6,418 nt of DNA from Ruminococcus flavefaciens (lineage in GTDB: Bacteria > Bacillota_A > Clostridia > Oscillospirales > Ruminococcaceae): contig SFFP01000174.1 in NCBI GenBank assembly GCA_004556875.1, positions 1-6,418 of the forward strand, read 5' to 3'. This document shows positions 1 through 6,109 of this stretch, one piece after another (within the stretch, counting starts at the first letter, position 1; every line of letters starts with the position of its first letter). The notes under the pieces were generated by a model that was not told the origin of the DNA, ran no database searches, and saw nothing but the letters and a program-made list of their open reading frames with translations. A program made the translations under genes and the position numbers.

Positions 1-113
1 TGATCTGTCAGTTCTGCCAATTTTTTGCCGAACATTTCGCCGGCCACTTCCTCCAGCTGTTGTTCCATGTTAAGTACCAATACATCCTTTTTTAAATTTG
101 ATTGTGCTGCCAT
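1..113 (-). CDS. N-terminal part of an unrecognised protein
   Basis: An ATG at 113-111 opens a frame that stays open for 37 codons to the window edge. The product begins MAAQSNLKKDVLVLNMEQQL and continues with a charged stretch (EEVAGEMFGKKLAEL) that looks helical. The start is supported by an AAGGAG ribosome site three bases upstream, which is rather close. A second in-frame ATG at codon 16 (68-66) is a possible alternative start. A plausible promoter lies about 75-105 bases upstream, and the preceding operon ends in a terminator, so this gene is probably transcribed independently. I do not recognise the family from 37 residues and assign no function. Confidence 0.6.
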   Translation of the reverse strand, partial: MAAQSNLKKDVLVLNMEQQLEEVAGEMFGKKLAELTD

Positions 114-395
114 AATCTCCTTCCATACCTCCGTTTGAATATTTTATTCAGCCTTGGGTATCGTTCCCTTGACTGTGTCTATATATTACCATAGAATCCT
201 ATGTGAAAACAGTTCAAAAAAAGGAGGGTTCATTTTTGTATAACACTTTGAGAAATAGGATATTCATTTGATTCCTGTTATTGACTTTGTATACGAATGC
301 GACATTCAATATGATGATAAGGTGATAAATAAGTGAAAATCGCAGATTTTTCCATCCTTTTTTTGGAGGATTTCCGAAAAATTTTCTTTGAGAAT
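114..395. other. Intergenic region between the operon terminator and the next gene
   Basis: This AT-rich stretch holds no convincing gene on either strand. It contains the candidate minus-strand promoter at 183-217 and the ribosome site for the gene at 113. It also holds a perfect short inverted repeat GAATG-CGA-CATTC at 295-307. On the plus strand a TTGACT box (281-286), and a weak TTGTAT-17-TATGAT pair (287-315), precede only a 35-codon GTG frame (333-440), which I do not call as a gene. Confidence 0.6.
183..217 (-). promoter_or_regulatory. Candidate sigma-A promoter for the gene starting at 113
   Basis: On the minus strand a TTGAAC -35 box (217-212) is followed after 18 bases by TATGGT (193-188). 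This overlaps TGG-TAATAT (191-183), an extended -10 type element. Either -10 would start transcription at about 175-180, giving a leader of roughly 65 bases before the ATG at 113. It lies downstream of the operon terminator, as expected for an independent transcript. Confidence 0.45.
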
Positions 396-420
396 AAAAA
401 AAGGAGGCTCGAAAGCCTCC
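396..420 (-). terminator. Rho-independent terminator of the eight-gene operon
   Basis: On the minus strand a perfect 7-bp stem GGAGGCT/AGCCTCC (420-414 with 409-403) closes a four-base loop, followed directly by seven T (402-396). It begins 38 bases after the stop of the SUKH gene. The plus-strand side lacks a matching T run, so it acts for the minus strand only. Confidence 0.92.
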
Positions 421-458
421 GTTTAAGCTATAATTATTAGATTATCAGTATTAAATAA

Positions 459-929
459 TCATACGTCTTCATGATTATATATCTTGGTAAGGAAATCCTC
501 TAAGTTATCAGCCACAACATCGATAGCATTATCTGCTTCGTTATCTATATGTACTATACGAGGTTCTCCGTTTTCATCAACTACCGAAAAGTCCATAAAA
601 TACATATCATGTCCTGCTGACTGAGTTTCTCCGAACGGAATTCCTATATTCGGATACTCCCATTCATTGATCCAGTTGTCAAACATATCAGTGAGACCGC
701 CCTCTGAAGATGATATACCGTAAATTGCAGAAAGCCAGCATTCGTCAAATTCATCGTAGTTTATTGAACCGCCGTTCTGTATCTTCAGAAGTGCGATATA
801 TGATTTTGGAAGCTTCCAGCCAATCGTTATCTCGGTTTCTTCGAGATCCTTATCTGTAAATGCTGGGAATGAATAATACTCATCTTCTTCCAGTAGTTTC
901 TTAATATCTAAGTTTTCAAAATATGCCAT
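459..929 (-). CDS. SUKH (SMI1/KNR4) family protein
   Basis: A 156-residue protein made of a single SUKH/SMI1-KNR4 domain. The recognisable blocks are LPKSYIALLKIQNGG (residues 40-54), the IPFG...G.D....D block (97-113: IPFG, GHDMYFMD), and a C-terminal helix VVADNLEDFL (138-147). It is acidic and lacks a signal peptide or membrane segment, so it should be cytosolic. The family is widespread as immunity proteins against polymorphic and contact-dependent toxins, but many single copies have no known partner. No toxin gene is visible here, so an immunity role is only a possibility. The start is firm: AAGGAG seven bases upstream, lying inside the last codons of the YolD-like gene. Only one base separates that stop from this ATG, so translation is probably coupled. 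Sampled lines are 33-40% GC, lower than its neighbour YolD. It is the last gene before the terminator. Confidence 0.85.
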   Translation of the reverse strand: MAYFENLDIKKLLEEDEYYSFPAFTDKDLEETEITIGWKLPKSYIALLKIQNGGSINYDEFDECWLSAIYGISSSEGGLTDMFDNWINEWEYPNIGIPFGETQSAGHDMYFMDFSVVDENGEPRIVHIDNEADNAIDVVADNLEDFLTKIYNHEDV

Positions 930-930
930 A

Positions 931-1341
931 TCATTTCTCCTTTATCTTTATGCTTATTATATCCTGAATGTTTAACCTGGACTTGTCCATAAAGACAAGC
1001 TCCTGTGCGTAACTGTCATAGATCCGCACCACGCCGACCTTTTCCACATACTTACCGCCCGACTTCTTCTCATCGGGGACGAAGTAGGTAACGCTGATCT
1101 GCGGTTGTTCGTCCAAGCTGTCAAGCAGTCGGTTCAGATTAGCGTTCAGCTCAGACATTTCGTCCTCTGTCAGCTCAAGCCTACTGTCGGTCAGCCTTGC
1201 AGTCTCAGCAACGGCATCGTCATAGCCAACAAGTGCGGCAAATGGTGAGAACTGCGCCGCCCTGTCGTGCATTGACATGGGGTGCAGATCGTCATACTGC
1301 GGACGGGTGAGGTGTTTTATATCATCGTAGTTATCCGGCAT
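931..1341 (-). CDS. YolD-like protein, partner of the Y-family polymerase
   Basis: A 136-residue protein of the YolD-like family. The signature is the N-terminal block MSMHDRAAQFSPFAALVGY (residues 22-40), followed by a helical segment (about 45-76) and a C-terminal beta-rich part ending in IQDIISIKIKEK. YolD-like genes are commonly found beside UmuC/UvrX-type lesion-bypass polymerases in Bacillota and their phages. The small protein is thought to work with the polymerase, perhaps in a UmuD-like role; that role is family inference. Here it is separated from the polymerase by the ankyrin gene, which is unusual. The ATG at 1341 has an AGAGGTG ribosome site about nine bases upstream. A sampled line is about 55% GC, close to the polymerase and unlike the flanking ankyrin and SUKH genes. 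Its last codons double as the ribosome site of the SUKH gene. Confidence 0.9.
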   Translation of the reverse strand: MPDNYDDIKHLTRPQYDDLHPMSMHDRAAQFSPFAALVGYDDAVAETARLTDSRLELTEDEMSELNANLNRLLDSLDEQPQISVTYFVPDEKKSGGKYVEKVGVVRIYDSYAQELVFMDKSRLNIQDIISIKIKEK

Positions 1342-1384
1342 AGCGTGTTCACCTCTTTGCTAACTAATCAGAATTGTCCGTATA

Positions 1385-2047
1385 TCATCCAAATACCTCT
1401 TTTAGTATTATTGAAAGAGAGCCTTCTGTATAAAATTCAAGTGGGCATTTGCCAAAATTAGGCGCAGCATAAAGCTGATCAGCTCCGGCTTCTTTCAGTG
1501 CTGTAAGTATTCTTCGCAAGTCTTCATGTAGTTCATCGGTGAATAAGCGATCATCACTTTCTACATGGTCAACATAATTAAAACTTGGTAATACCTGATT
1601 TGATTGCAGACAGAATCTCCATATTCCCGAATTGCCATGAGAATCGATACCATTAACATCAGCACCGTTTTTGATCATAAGACTGAGTGTATTGAAAGCA
1701 TCGTCAGCTCTTTCTTTGGTCGAGAAGAGCTTAAAACCCATATATTTACTATTGGTATTCCATCTGCTGCACATGACAGCCGCTGTGATAGCGTCATGAA
1801 TAACAGGTGTTCTCCATTCATTACAGCATGACTCATCTTCCATGAAATTCAGATCAGCGCCCATTTCAATAAGATATTTGGCAATCTCAAAATTTCCCGT
1901 TTTTAATGCAACCTGCAAGGGCGACTGTCCATCGTCTTTTTTGGGAGGTTGTTTTGCCACGCAATTTACCAATTCCGGCTTTTTTGTTATTATCTCTTTG
2001 ACCTCATTAAAATCGCCGTTCCTGATCGCTTTGAATAGTTTTTTCAT
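1385..2047 (-). CDS. Ankyrin-repeat protein
   Basis: A 220-residue protein from the ATG at 2047. The frame extends six codons further to a TTG at 2065 that overlaps the polymerase stop, but the ATG is preferred because an AGGAGG ribosome site sits five bases ahead of it. The clearest ankyrin unit is residues 40-69 (GQSPLQVALKTGNFEIAKYL and then MGADLN). An N-terminal half unit covers 1-30 (LFKAIRNGDFNEVKEII). Degenerate units lie at about 118-140 (LMIKNGADVN) and 178-195 (LKEAGAD). There is no signal peptide or membrane segment. Ankyrin repeats are protein-binding scaffolds, so a partner is expected but cannot be named. The gene lies 14 bases after the polymerase and 43 bases before the YolD-like gene, splitting a pair that normally stays together. 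A sampled line is about 37% GC against 53-60% in the polymerase, consistent with later insertion. Confidence 0.85.
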   Translation of the reverse strand: MKKLFKAIRNGDFNEVKEIITKKPELVNCVAKQPPKKDDGQSPLQVALKTGNFEIAKYLIEMGADLNFMEDESCCNEWRTPVIHDAITAAVMCSRWNTNSKYMGFKLFSTKERADDAFNTLSLMIKNGADVNGIDSHGNSGIWRFCLQSNQVLPSFNYVDHVESDDRLFTDELHEDLRRILTALKEAGADQLYAAPNFGKCPLEFYTEGSLSIILKEVFG

Positions 2048-2052
2048 CTTAT

Positions 2053-2058
2053 CCTCCT
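2053..2058 (-). promoter_or_regulatory. Ribosome binding site deciding the ankyrin gene start
   Basis: AGGAGG on the minus strand, five bases before the ATG at 2047 and only a few bases after the polymerase stop codon. It favours the ATG over the in-frame TTG at 2065. Confidence 0.85.
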
Positions 2059-2061
2059 GTC

Positions 2062-3555
2062 TCAAGCCTTATGCCCGCCTATCTGCCGGTTACGTTCCTT
2101 CGCCGTAGCACCCTCCGTGAAGTTTGTGCCTTTCAGAACGGCATTCTTTCCGAATTTGTGTTTGATCGTAAGCATCGCTTCCTGCAATGCCCTCTCTTTT
2201 TCAAGAGCCTTCTCATCGTCTGCACGGTCTTGTATCGTTTCCTCCGTATCGAACAGGGAAAGCTGTTCGTAGCTCTCGCTCTCAGGCACATCACTTTCCT
2301 TGATGACATTGCAGGCAACAAGGTTGATACGCCTTGCAAGCAGAGTTTTATCGAAGATACGGTCAAAGAGCGTCATTGTCGCTTCGACCATTTTTCTTGT
2401 GGACGATGTGTGCTTATCAAGGTTCTGCGTACCGTGGGCGTGTTTCGGAACTTGTCTGCCGTAGCGGTCGGAAACCACTTCGCCCCGGTAGTGACCGTCA
2501 GCAAGGCTCTCACGGTCATAGCCGACCGTCAGCACGATCTGATTAGTCACAAGTCCCTTATCCACCAAGTCAAGGGACAGCATATCCGCCATTTCCCACA
2601 CGATCAGCCGTGTACGCTCATAGTCGCAAGGCTCTTGAAGCACCTGCCCCGATGTGATACTGTTATTAGACGGCTTATAGGCTTTCACATCGGCTATGGT
2701 AGTCGGTTCAATGCCCCACGCATGATCTATCAGCAGCTCCGCATTTTTGCCGAGGAGCTTATACAGCTTGCCGATATGATAGCGGTCAAGCGACCATCTC
2801 GCAATATCGCCCATAGTGTAGATATGGAGCGTTTCAAGGCGTTTCGCCGTGCCTGCGCCCACTCTCCAGAAGTCCGTGATTGGAGTATGCGACCACCATT
2901 TATCCTTGAAAGTCTGCTCGTCAAGCTCTGCGATACGCACTCCGTCCTTGTCCGCAGGAATATGCTTCGCCACAATATCCATAGCGACCTTGCACAGAAA
3001 CATATTCGTGCCGACTCCTGCCGTAGCCGTGATACCCGTTGTGTCAAGCACATCTTGTATCAGCATACGGGCAAAACCGTGACCATCCGTGTGATAGGTG
3101 CTGAGATAGCCCGTAGCATCAATGAAAACCTCGTCCACCGAGTAGGCGAAAATATCTTCGGGAGCAACGTATTTCAGGTAAATGCCGTAGATCTGAGCGC
3201 TCACTTTCATGTAGTGCGCCATCTGCGGAGTTGCTACCACATAGTCCACGGCGAGGGACGGATTTGAAATTAGCTCCGAGTAGACGTAGCTCTTGTCCGT
3301 GAGCTGTCTTTGGGGAGCTTTCCGCTGCCGCTGCTCATTGACCTCTTTCACACGCTGTACGACCTCAAACAGCCTTGCTCTGCCCGAAATCCCGTAGCTT
3401 TTGAGTGACGGCGAAACGGCAAGGCATATCGTCTTTTCGGTACGGCTCTGATCTGCTACCACAAGATTTGTGTTCAGCGGATCAAGCCCAAGCTCTACGC
3501 ACTCGCATGATGCATAGAACGATTTGAGGTCTATCGCTACATATACCTTGTTCAT
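2062..3555 (-). CDS. UmuC-like Y-family DNA polymerase (lesion bypass)
   Basis: A full-length 497-residue Y-family DNA polymerase of the UmuC/UvrX/YqjW type. The first catalytic block is VAIDLKSFYASCE, with metal-binding D9 and probable steric-gate Y14. The second is YSVDEVFID, with D141 and E142. A helix-hairpin-helix region follows (about 228-250: FWRVGAGTAKRLETL), then the little-finger domain (about 295-415). QLSLF at 431-435 is an exact sliding-clamp binding motif. The C-terminus (about 465-497, with KFGKNAVLKG and IGGHKA) is the tail typical of the Bacillota branch. Such enzymes copy past damaged bases with low fidelity at stalled forks and are usually damage-induced. All catalytic residues are present, so it should be active. 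The ATG has a GGGCGGTG site close upstream. It starts 41 bases after the GNAT gene. It is often annotated as DNA polymerase IV, but the tail and partner gene fit the UmuC-like PolY2 type better than DinB. Confidence 0.95.
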   Translation of the reverse strand: MNKVYVAIDLKSFYASCECVELGLDPLNTNLVVADQSRTEKTICLAVSPSLKSYGISGRARLFEVVQRVKEVNEQRQRKAPQRQLTDKSYVYSELISNPSLAVDYVVATPQMAHYMKVSAQIYGIYLKYVAPEDIFAYSVDEVFIDATGYLSTYHTDGHGFARMLIQDVLDTTGITATAGVGTNMFLCKVAMDIVAKHIPADKDGVRIAELDEQTFKDKWWSHTPITDFWRVGAGTAKRLETLHIYTMGDIARWSLDRYHIGKLYKLLGKNAELLIDHAWGIEPTTIADVKAYKPSNNSITSGQVLQEPCDYERTRLIVWEMADMLSLDLVDKGLVTNQIVLTVGYDRESLADGHYRGEVVSDRYGRQVPKHAHGTQNLDKHTSSTRKMVEATMTLFDRIFDKTLLARRINLVACNVIKESDVPESESYEQLSLFDTEETIQDRADDEKALEKERALQEAMLTIKHKFGKNAVLKGTNFTEGATAKERNRQIGGHKA

Positions 3556-3596
3556 GTTTCACCGCCCTTTTGTTATGGGAAACTTTGAATCCAGAA

Positions 3597-4238
3597 TCAA
3601 AGTTGCCTCAAATCTTTTCTTACAACAATTGTCGATCCTATGCGTTTATATTCTCGGAAGCCAAACTTCTCATATAAACGCAGCGGCCCGGTAAAAGCTA
3701 ATGAATTGTCATTGACATGATCCATCGGGTATGCTTCGACAAATGCGTATCCTTCTTCTGCTGCATCTTCGCATATACGTTCAAGTATTCTTCCTGCGAT
3801 ACCCATTCCACGATAATCAGGCGATATTTCAAAGCATACGATCGACTTGACATCCCCCTTGTCGGGACAATCAAGCGGCGGTTTATCTTCCGGAATATCG
3901 TCCATATTAAACTCACCGACACGATAATAATTCAACCTGTCGTTCGCATTGCACCAACCGATAGATATACCGTCATGATATGCTAAGTATCCTTTGATTT
4001 TTCCACTGTTCACCATGTTCCAAGCAGATTCACGGAGAACTCTTTTCCATACATCTGCACCGCCGCCGTATTTTTGCAATCTGGCAAATAGTTGCTCTTT
4101 AATCTGAAGCAGGCTCATATTGTACGCATTGCAATAACAGGGATAAAATGGTGAATCATCTGGAAACGCACGATGATCAAAGAAATCGAAATAGTCATTT
4201 ATCAGTTCAGGAGTAAGTGGCTTTATCATTATTTCCAT
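3597..4238 (-). CDS. GNAT family N-acetyltransferase
   Basis: A 213-residue protein with a C-terminal GNAT fold. The acetyl-CoA pyrophosphate-binding loop is DYRGMGIAGR (residues 141-150, core R143-G144-x-G146-x-x-G149), after the beta-4 strand SIVCFEISP. The last helix and strand (LRLYEKFGFREYKRI, 186-200) are also typical. The first 60 or so residues, with DYFDFFD and FYPCYCN, form an N-terminal extension seen in a subset of GNATs. The substrate cannot be read from sequence; protein, small-molecule or antibiotic targets are all possible. The chosen ATG lies nine bases after AGGAG, which overlaps the stop codon of the SRAP gene. An ATG at codon 4 is a less likely start. The gap to SRAP is 12 bases. 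Base composition is uneven: about 35% GC in one sampled line and about 52% in another. Confidence 0.9.
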   Translation of the reverse strand: MEIMIKPLTPELINDYFDFFDHRAFPDDSPFYPCYCNAYNMSLLQIKEQLFARLQKYGGGADVWKRVLRESAWNMVNSGKIKGYLAYHDGISIGWCNANDRLNYYRVGEFNMDDIPEDKPPLDCPDKGDVKSIVCFEISPDYRGMGIAGRILERICEDAAEEGYAFVEAYPMDHVNDNSLAFTGPLRLYEKFGFREYKRIGSTIVVRKDLRQL

Positions 4239-4250
4239 AATCGTTATCTC

Positions 4251-4937
4251 CTATATCTGCATAAACCCCGGCTTCGGCTCAGGATAGTCTATCGCTTTCT
4301 CCATGACCATATTCGTCAGAGCCTTTTTCGCTATCCTGCTGGGATCGCCGTCAGGACGCACCCACTCACGCAAGCTGTCTTTGCCGAGGATAAGGGGCAT
4401 TCGGTCATGGATAGAGCTTACAGGTTCGACCGATTCTCTTGTTATGACAGCGAACATCGGTATCTGAACACCTCTATGCTCCTCAAAGCGGTACAATCCT
4501 GCAAGGTATGTGATCTCAGCCCCTTCCGGCTGTATCGCATACTTTTCTTTTTTGATGTTCCGCTGTTCATTTGCGTTATGATAGCCGACCTCAGAGGGCG
4601 GTATGCCCCATTCGTAGTACCACGATGCTGGTATCACGCATCTCCGCCTAAACCAAGAGTCTTTCCATACGGGCTTCTGGTCCGCTGTTTCAATACGGCA
4701 GTTGATAAGCGGTTTTGATGATCGTTCGACCGTGAAGCCCCATATCATCGGGAACACCGCCATATTCCCTTGTTTGTTCGGAGCAAACACCGCTGCCATA
4801 TCGGTCGGACGGATATTGCCCGACATTTCAGCCGAACTTGACATAGTGTTCCTGATCGTATCCGCAAGCGGTAACTGCTGTGCCTTGGTGATGATCGGTG
4901 ACAGCGTAGATTTTTCTGCATAGAACCAAGTACACAT
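4251..4937 (-). CDS. SRAP (YedK/HMCES-like) abasic-site DNA-protein crosslinking protein
   Basis: A 228-residue SOS response-associated peptidase (SRAP) family protein. After removal of the initiator Met, Cys2 becomes the N-terminal nucleophile that forms a thiazolidine crosslink with an abasic site in single-stranded DNA, shielding it from breakage. All known active-site positions are found: C2, N79 in the NCRIET block, E109 in RRCVIPASWYYEW, and H177 in HDRMPLIL. The PTD motif (44-46) and MIWGF (64-68) are family features, and the length is normal. The N-terminus reads MCTWF rather than the common MCGRF, so the arginine after the catalytic cysteine, implicated in DNA contact in YedK, is Trp. 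The ATG at 4937 follows an AGGGGGA site. It lies 23 bases after the HXXEE gene and 12 before GNAT. Sampled lines are about 50% GC. Together with the polymerase it marks this as a DNA-damage tolerance operon. Confidence 0.94.
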   Translation of the reverse strand: MCTWFYAEKSTLSPIITKAQQLPLADTIRNTMSSSAEMSGNIRPTDMAAVFAPNKQGNMAVFPMIWGFTVERSSKPLINCRIETADQKPVWKDSWFRRRCVIPASWYYEWGIPPSEVGYHNANEQRNIKKEKYAIQPEGAEITYLAGLYRFEEHRGVQIPMFAVITRESVEPVSSIHDRMPLILGKDSLREWVRPDGDPSRIAKKALTNMVMEKAIDYPEPKPGFMQI

Positions 4938-4960
4938 GGCGGTCCCCCTATATCATAATT

Positions 4961-5473
4961 CTATTTCTTGCCGCTCAGTTTTTTACCGTATTTATGCATG
5001 AGACTATGGGCAAACTTTAGATTTATAATCATTCCGAAAATCGCAACAGGTATCAGAATGACAGTCACCAAGTCAATGTTGATGATACTCAGTGATTTAA
5101 TAATGATTATTACACTCGATGGTAAGCAGATAAGGCTTGTTATCAGTGAAGGGATATACTTTCTGATATAAATGCTCTGTCCGATATGTACAAGGAAATG
5201 TGCCGTCAAAGAGATCATAAGACCAAGCCACAGTGCGTTCAGCACTTTACACGGAAAGAAAAACGCCAATAAGCTAATACCAAAGAACGGAATAAACTCC
5301 TCATACACAGCCAAAGCAAATTCTTCAGTCGAGAAATCTTTGTATGCCGCAGTTATCTTAGGAAAGCGCTCAAAAAGTTGTTTGTTATTTCTGAAAAAGT
5401 AACCAAACCCGATTATTTCCTCCATATCATGAAAAATAAAGAGTATGGGTAGTAATAGAATGTAGTCTTTCAT
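4961..5473 (-). CDS. HXXEE domain integral membrane protein
   Basis: A 170-residue membrane protein with the HXXEE signature H15-D-M-E18-E19 just after a first hydrophobic helix. The second conserved block of the family is AHFLVHIGQSIYIRKYIPSL (residues 91-110), continuing into TSLICLP. Hydrophobic segments lie at about 3-14, 60-74, 79-97, 108-128 and 132-151, and the C-terminus is basic. The family has no established function; the paired His and Glu residues suggest a metal site or hydrolase-like chemistry, which is unproven. The frame runs back to a TTG at 5518 overlapping the HEAT gene. The ATG at 5473 is preferred because AGGTGAT (5483-5477) sits at the right distance and includes the HEAT stop codon, leaving an eight-base gap. 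Sampled lines are 35-37% GC. A membrane protein inside an SOS-type operon is unexpected. Confidence 0.82.
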   Translation of the reverse strand: MKDYILLLPILFIFHDMEEIIGFGYFFRNNKQLFERFPKITAAYKDFSTEEFALAVYEEFIPFFGISLLAFFFPCKVLNALWLGLMISLTAHFLVHIGQSIYIRKYIPSLITSLICLPSSVIIIIKSLSIINIDLVTVILIPVAIFGMIINLKFAHSLMHKYGKKLSGKK

Positions 5474-5476
5474 ATA

Positions 5477-5483
5477 ATCACCT
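5477..5483 (-). promoter_or_regulatory. Ribosome binding site deciding the HXXEE gene start
   Basis: AGGTGAT on the minus strand overlaps the TAG stop of the HEAT gene (5484-5482) and precedes the ATG at 5473 by three bases (five from AGGTG). It supports a start at 5473 rather than the upstream TTG at 5518. Confidence 0.65.
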
Positions 5484-6087
5484 ATTTCGATGTAGCCGCC
5501 TTTATAGCACCCAAGCAATGAATCCTCACAACACGGTTGTCATCGCTTTCAGATATGTGTTGCAGCGTTTCAAGGTACGGCTGAACAAACTCCGATCTCC
5601 GTTTGCCGAGAACACGGAATATCTCAGGGGCTTCCATTCTTACCTTATCGTCCGTATCGTGCAGAAGTCTCGCAAATACAGGCATATAACTTTCATAGAT
5701 GTCAGGCGTATTCGTGGCGATATTCTCAGAAGCCCAAATAAAGCTCAGTCTGACCTTTGCATCTTCATCATTGGCGAAGCGGAACAGGCTCGACCAATAG
5801 TGTTCGATCACATGATAATCGCCCCGTCCGATCCTGCCGAGGGCATTGACCGCACGTTCACGCAGGAGCGATACCTTGCTGTCCAAGAATGAAGCAATAA
5901 CAGGAGCATCAGCTTTTACCGACTGCGGATAAGCAAGCCCCATTTCACCGATCAGCCAAAGTGCCTTAGCCTGTATTTTCACGGACTCATGGGAAAGCAG
6001 AGATGCAACATAGGGTATGCTTTCTTCCCAGCGTTCCTTGTCCTTTGTTAGTATTCCGAGTTCTTTATAGAGTTCTGTTTCGTTCAA
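5482..6087 (-). CDS. HEAT-repeat protein, first gene of the operon
   Basis: A 201-residue all-helical protein of about five HEAT-type repeats (roughly residues 22-55, 60-90, 98-128, 134-165 and 168-200). The typical pattern of two helices with D..VR..A...LG appears as KVSLLRERAVNALGRIG (71-87), DAKVRLSFIWA (109-119) and DDKVRMEAPEIFRVLG (146-161). It has no signal peptide or membrane segment. HEAT repeats bind proteins or nucleic acids; some DNA-repair proteins (AlkD/AlkC) use a similar fold, but I do not see their active-site pattern and do not call it a glycosylase. The start is a TTG at 6087. A TAA lies directly upstream in frame and the first internal ATG is at codon 49, so no ATG alternative keeps the first repeat. 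A weak AGGAAG site lies ten bases upstream. Sampled lines are 48-65% GC. Confidence 0.82.
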   Translation of the reverse strand: MNETELYKELGILTKDKERWEESIPYVASLLSHESVKIQAKALWLIGEMGLAYPQSVKADAPVIASFLDSKVSLLRERAVNALGRIGRGDYHVIEHYWSSLFRFANDEDAKVRLSFIWASENIATNTPDIYESYMPVFARLLHDTDDKVRMEAPEIFRVLGKRRSEFVQPYLETLQHISESDDNRVVRIHCLGAIKAATSK

Positions 6088-6097
6088 TTAAATACCA

Positions 6098-6103
6098 CTT
6101 CCT
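6098..6103 (-). promoter_or_regulatory. Weak ribosome site for the TTG-started HEAT gene
   Basis: AGGAAG on the minus strand, ten bases before the TTG at 6087. Together with the in-frame TAA immediately before the TTG, it makes this the only reasonable start. A weak site plus a TTG start would keep translation of the first gene low. Confidence 0.5.
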
Positions 6104-6109
6104 GACTTC

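Noticed and set aside
221..271. AAGGAGGG followed by a TTG and 11 codons on the plus strand
   Set aside because: The frame is too short. The AAGGAGGG is next to the -35 region of the minus-strand promoter and is probably coincidental.
333..440. A 35-codon plus-strand GTG frame with a possible AAGGTGA ribosome site
   Set aside because: It runs through the operon terminator hairpin and has no recognisable features; chance occurrence in AT-rich intergenic DNA is more likely.
2048..2065. N-terminal extension of the ankyrin protein to a TTG at 2065
   Set aside because: The AGGAGG site would then lie inside the gene; it is ideally placed for the ATG at 2047.
2071..3267. A 398-codon plus-strand open frame opposite the polymerase gene
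   Set aside because: It lies wholly within the reverse complement of a polymerase with intact catalytic motifs, its product resembles no family I know, and the opening is explained by the codon use of a GC-richer gene.
4173..4718. A 181-codon plus-strand open frame
   Set aside because: It is antisense across the end of SRAP and the start of GNAT, both clear genes, and shows no ribosome site or recognisable domain.
5474..5518. N-terminal extension of the HXXEE protein to a TTG at 5518
   Set aside because: It would overlap the HEAT gene by 37 bases and lacks a ribosome site, while the ATG at 5473 has one and begins at the natural first membrane helix.
6071..6087. Possible LexA-like GAAC/GTTC elements near the HEAT start
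   Set aside because: The two GAAC/GTTC copies are direct repeats inside the coding sequence, not the inverted GAAC-N4-GTTC arrangement.
5482..6087. AlkD-type DNA glycosylase
   Set aside because: Only the general HEAT repeat pattern is shared; I could not find the Trp/Asp/Arg active-site arrangement of AlkD.
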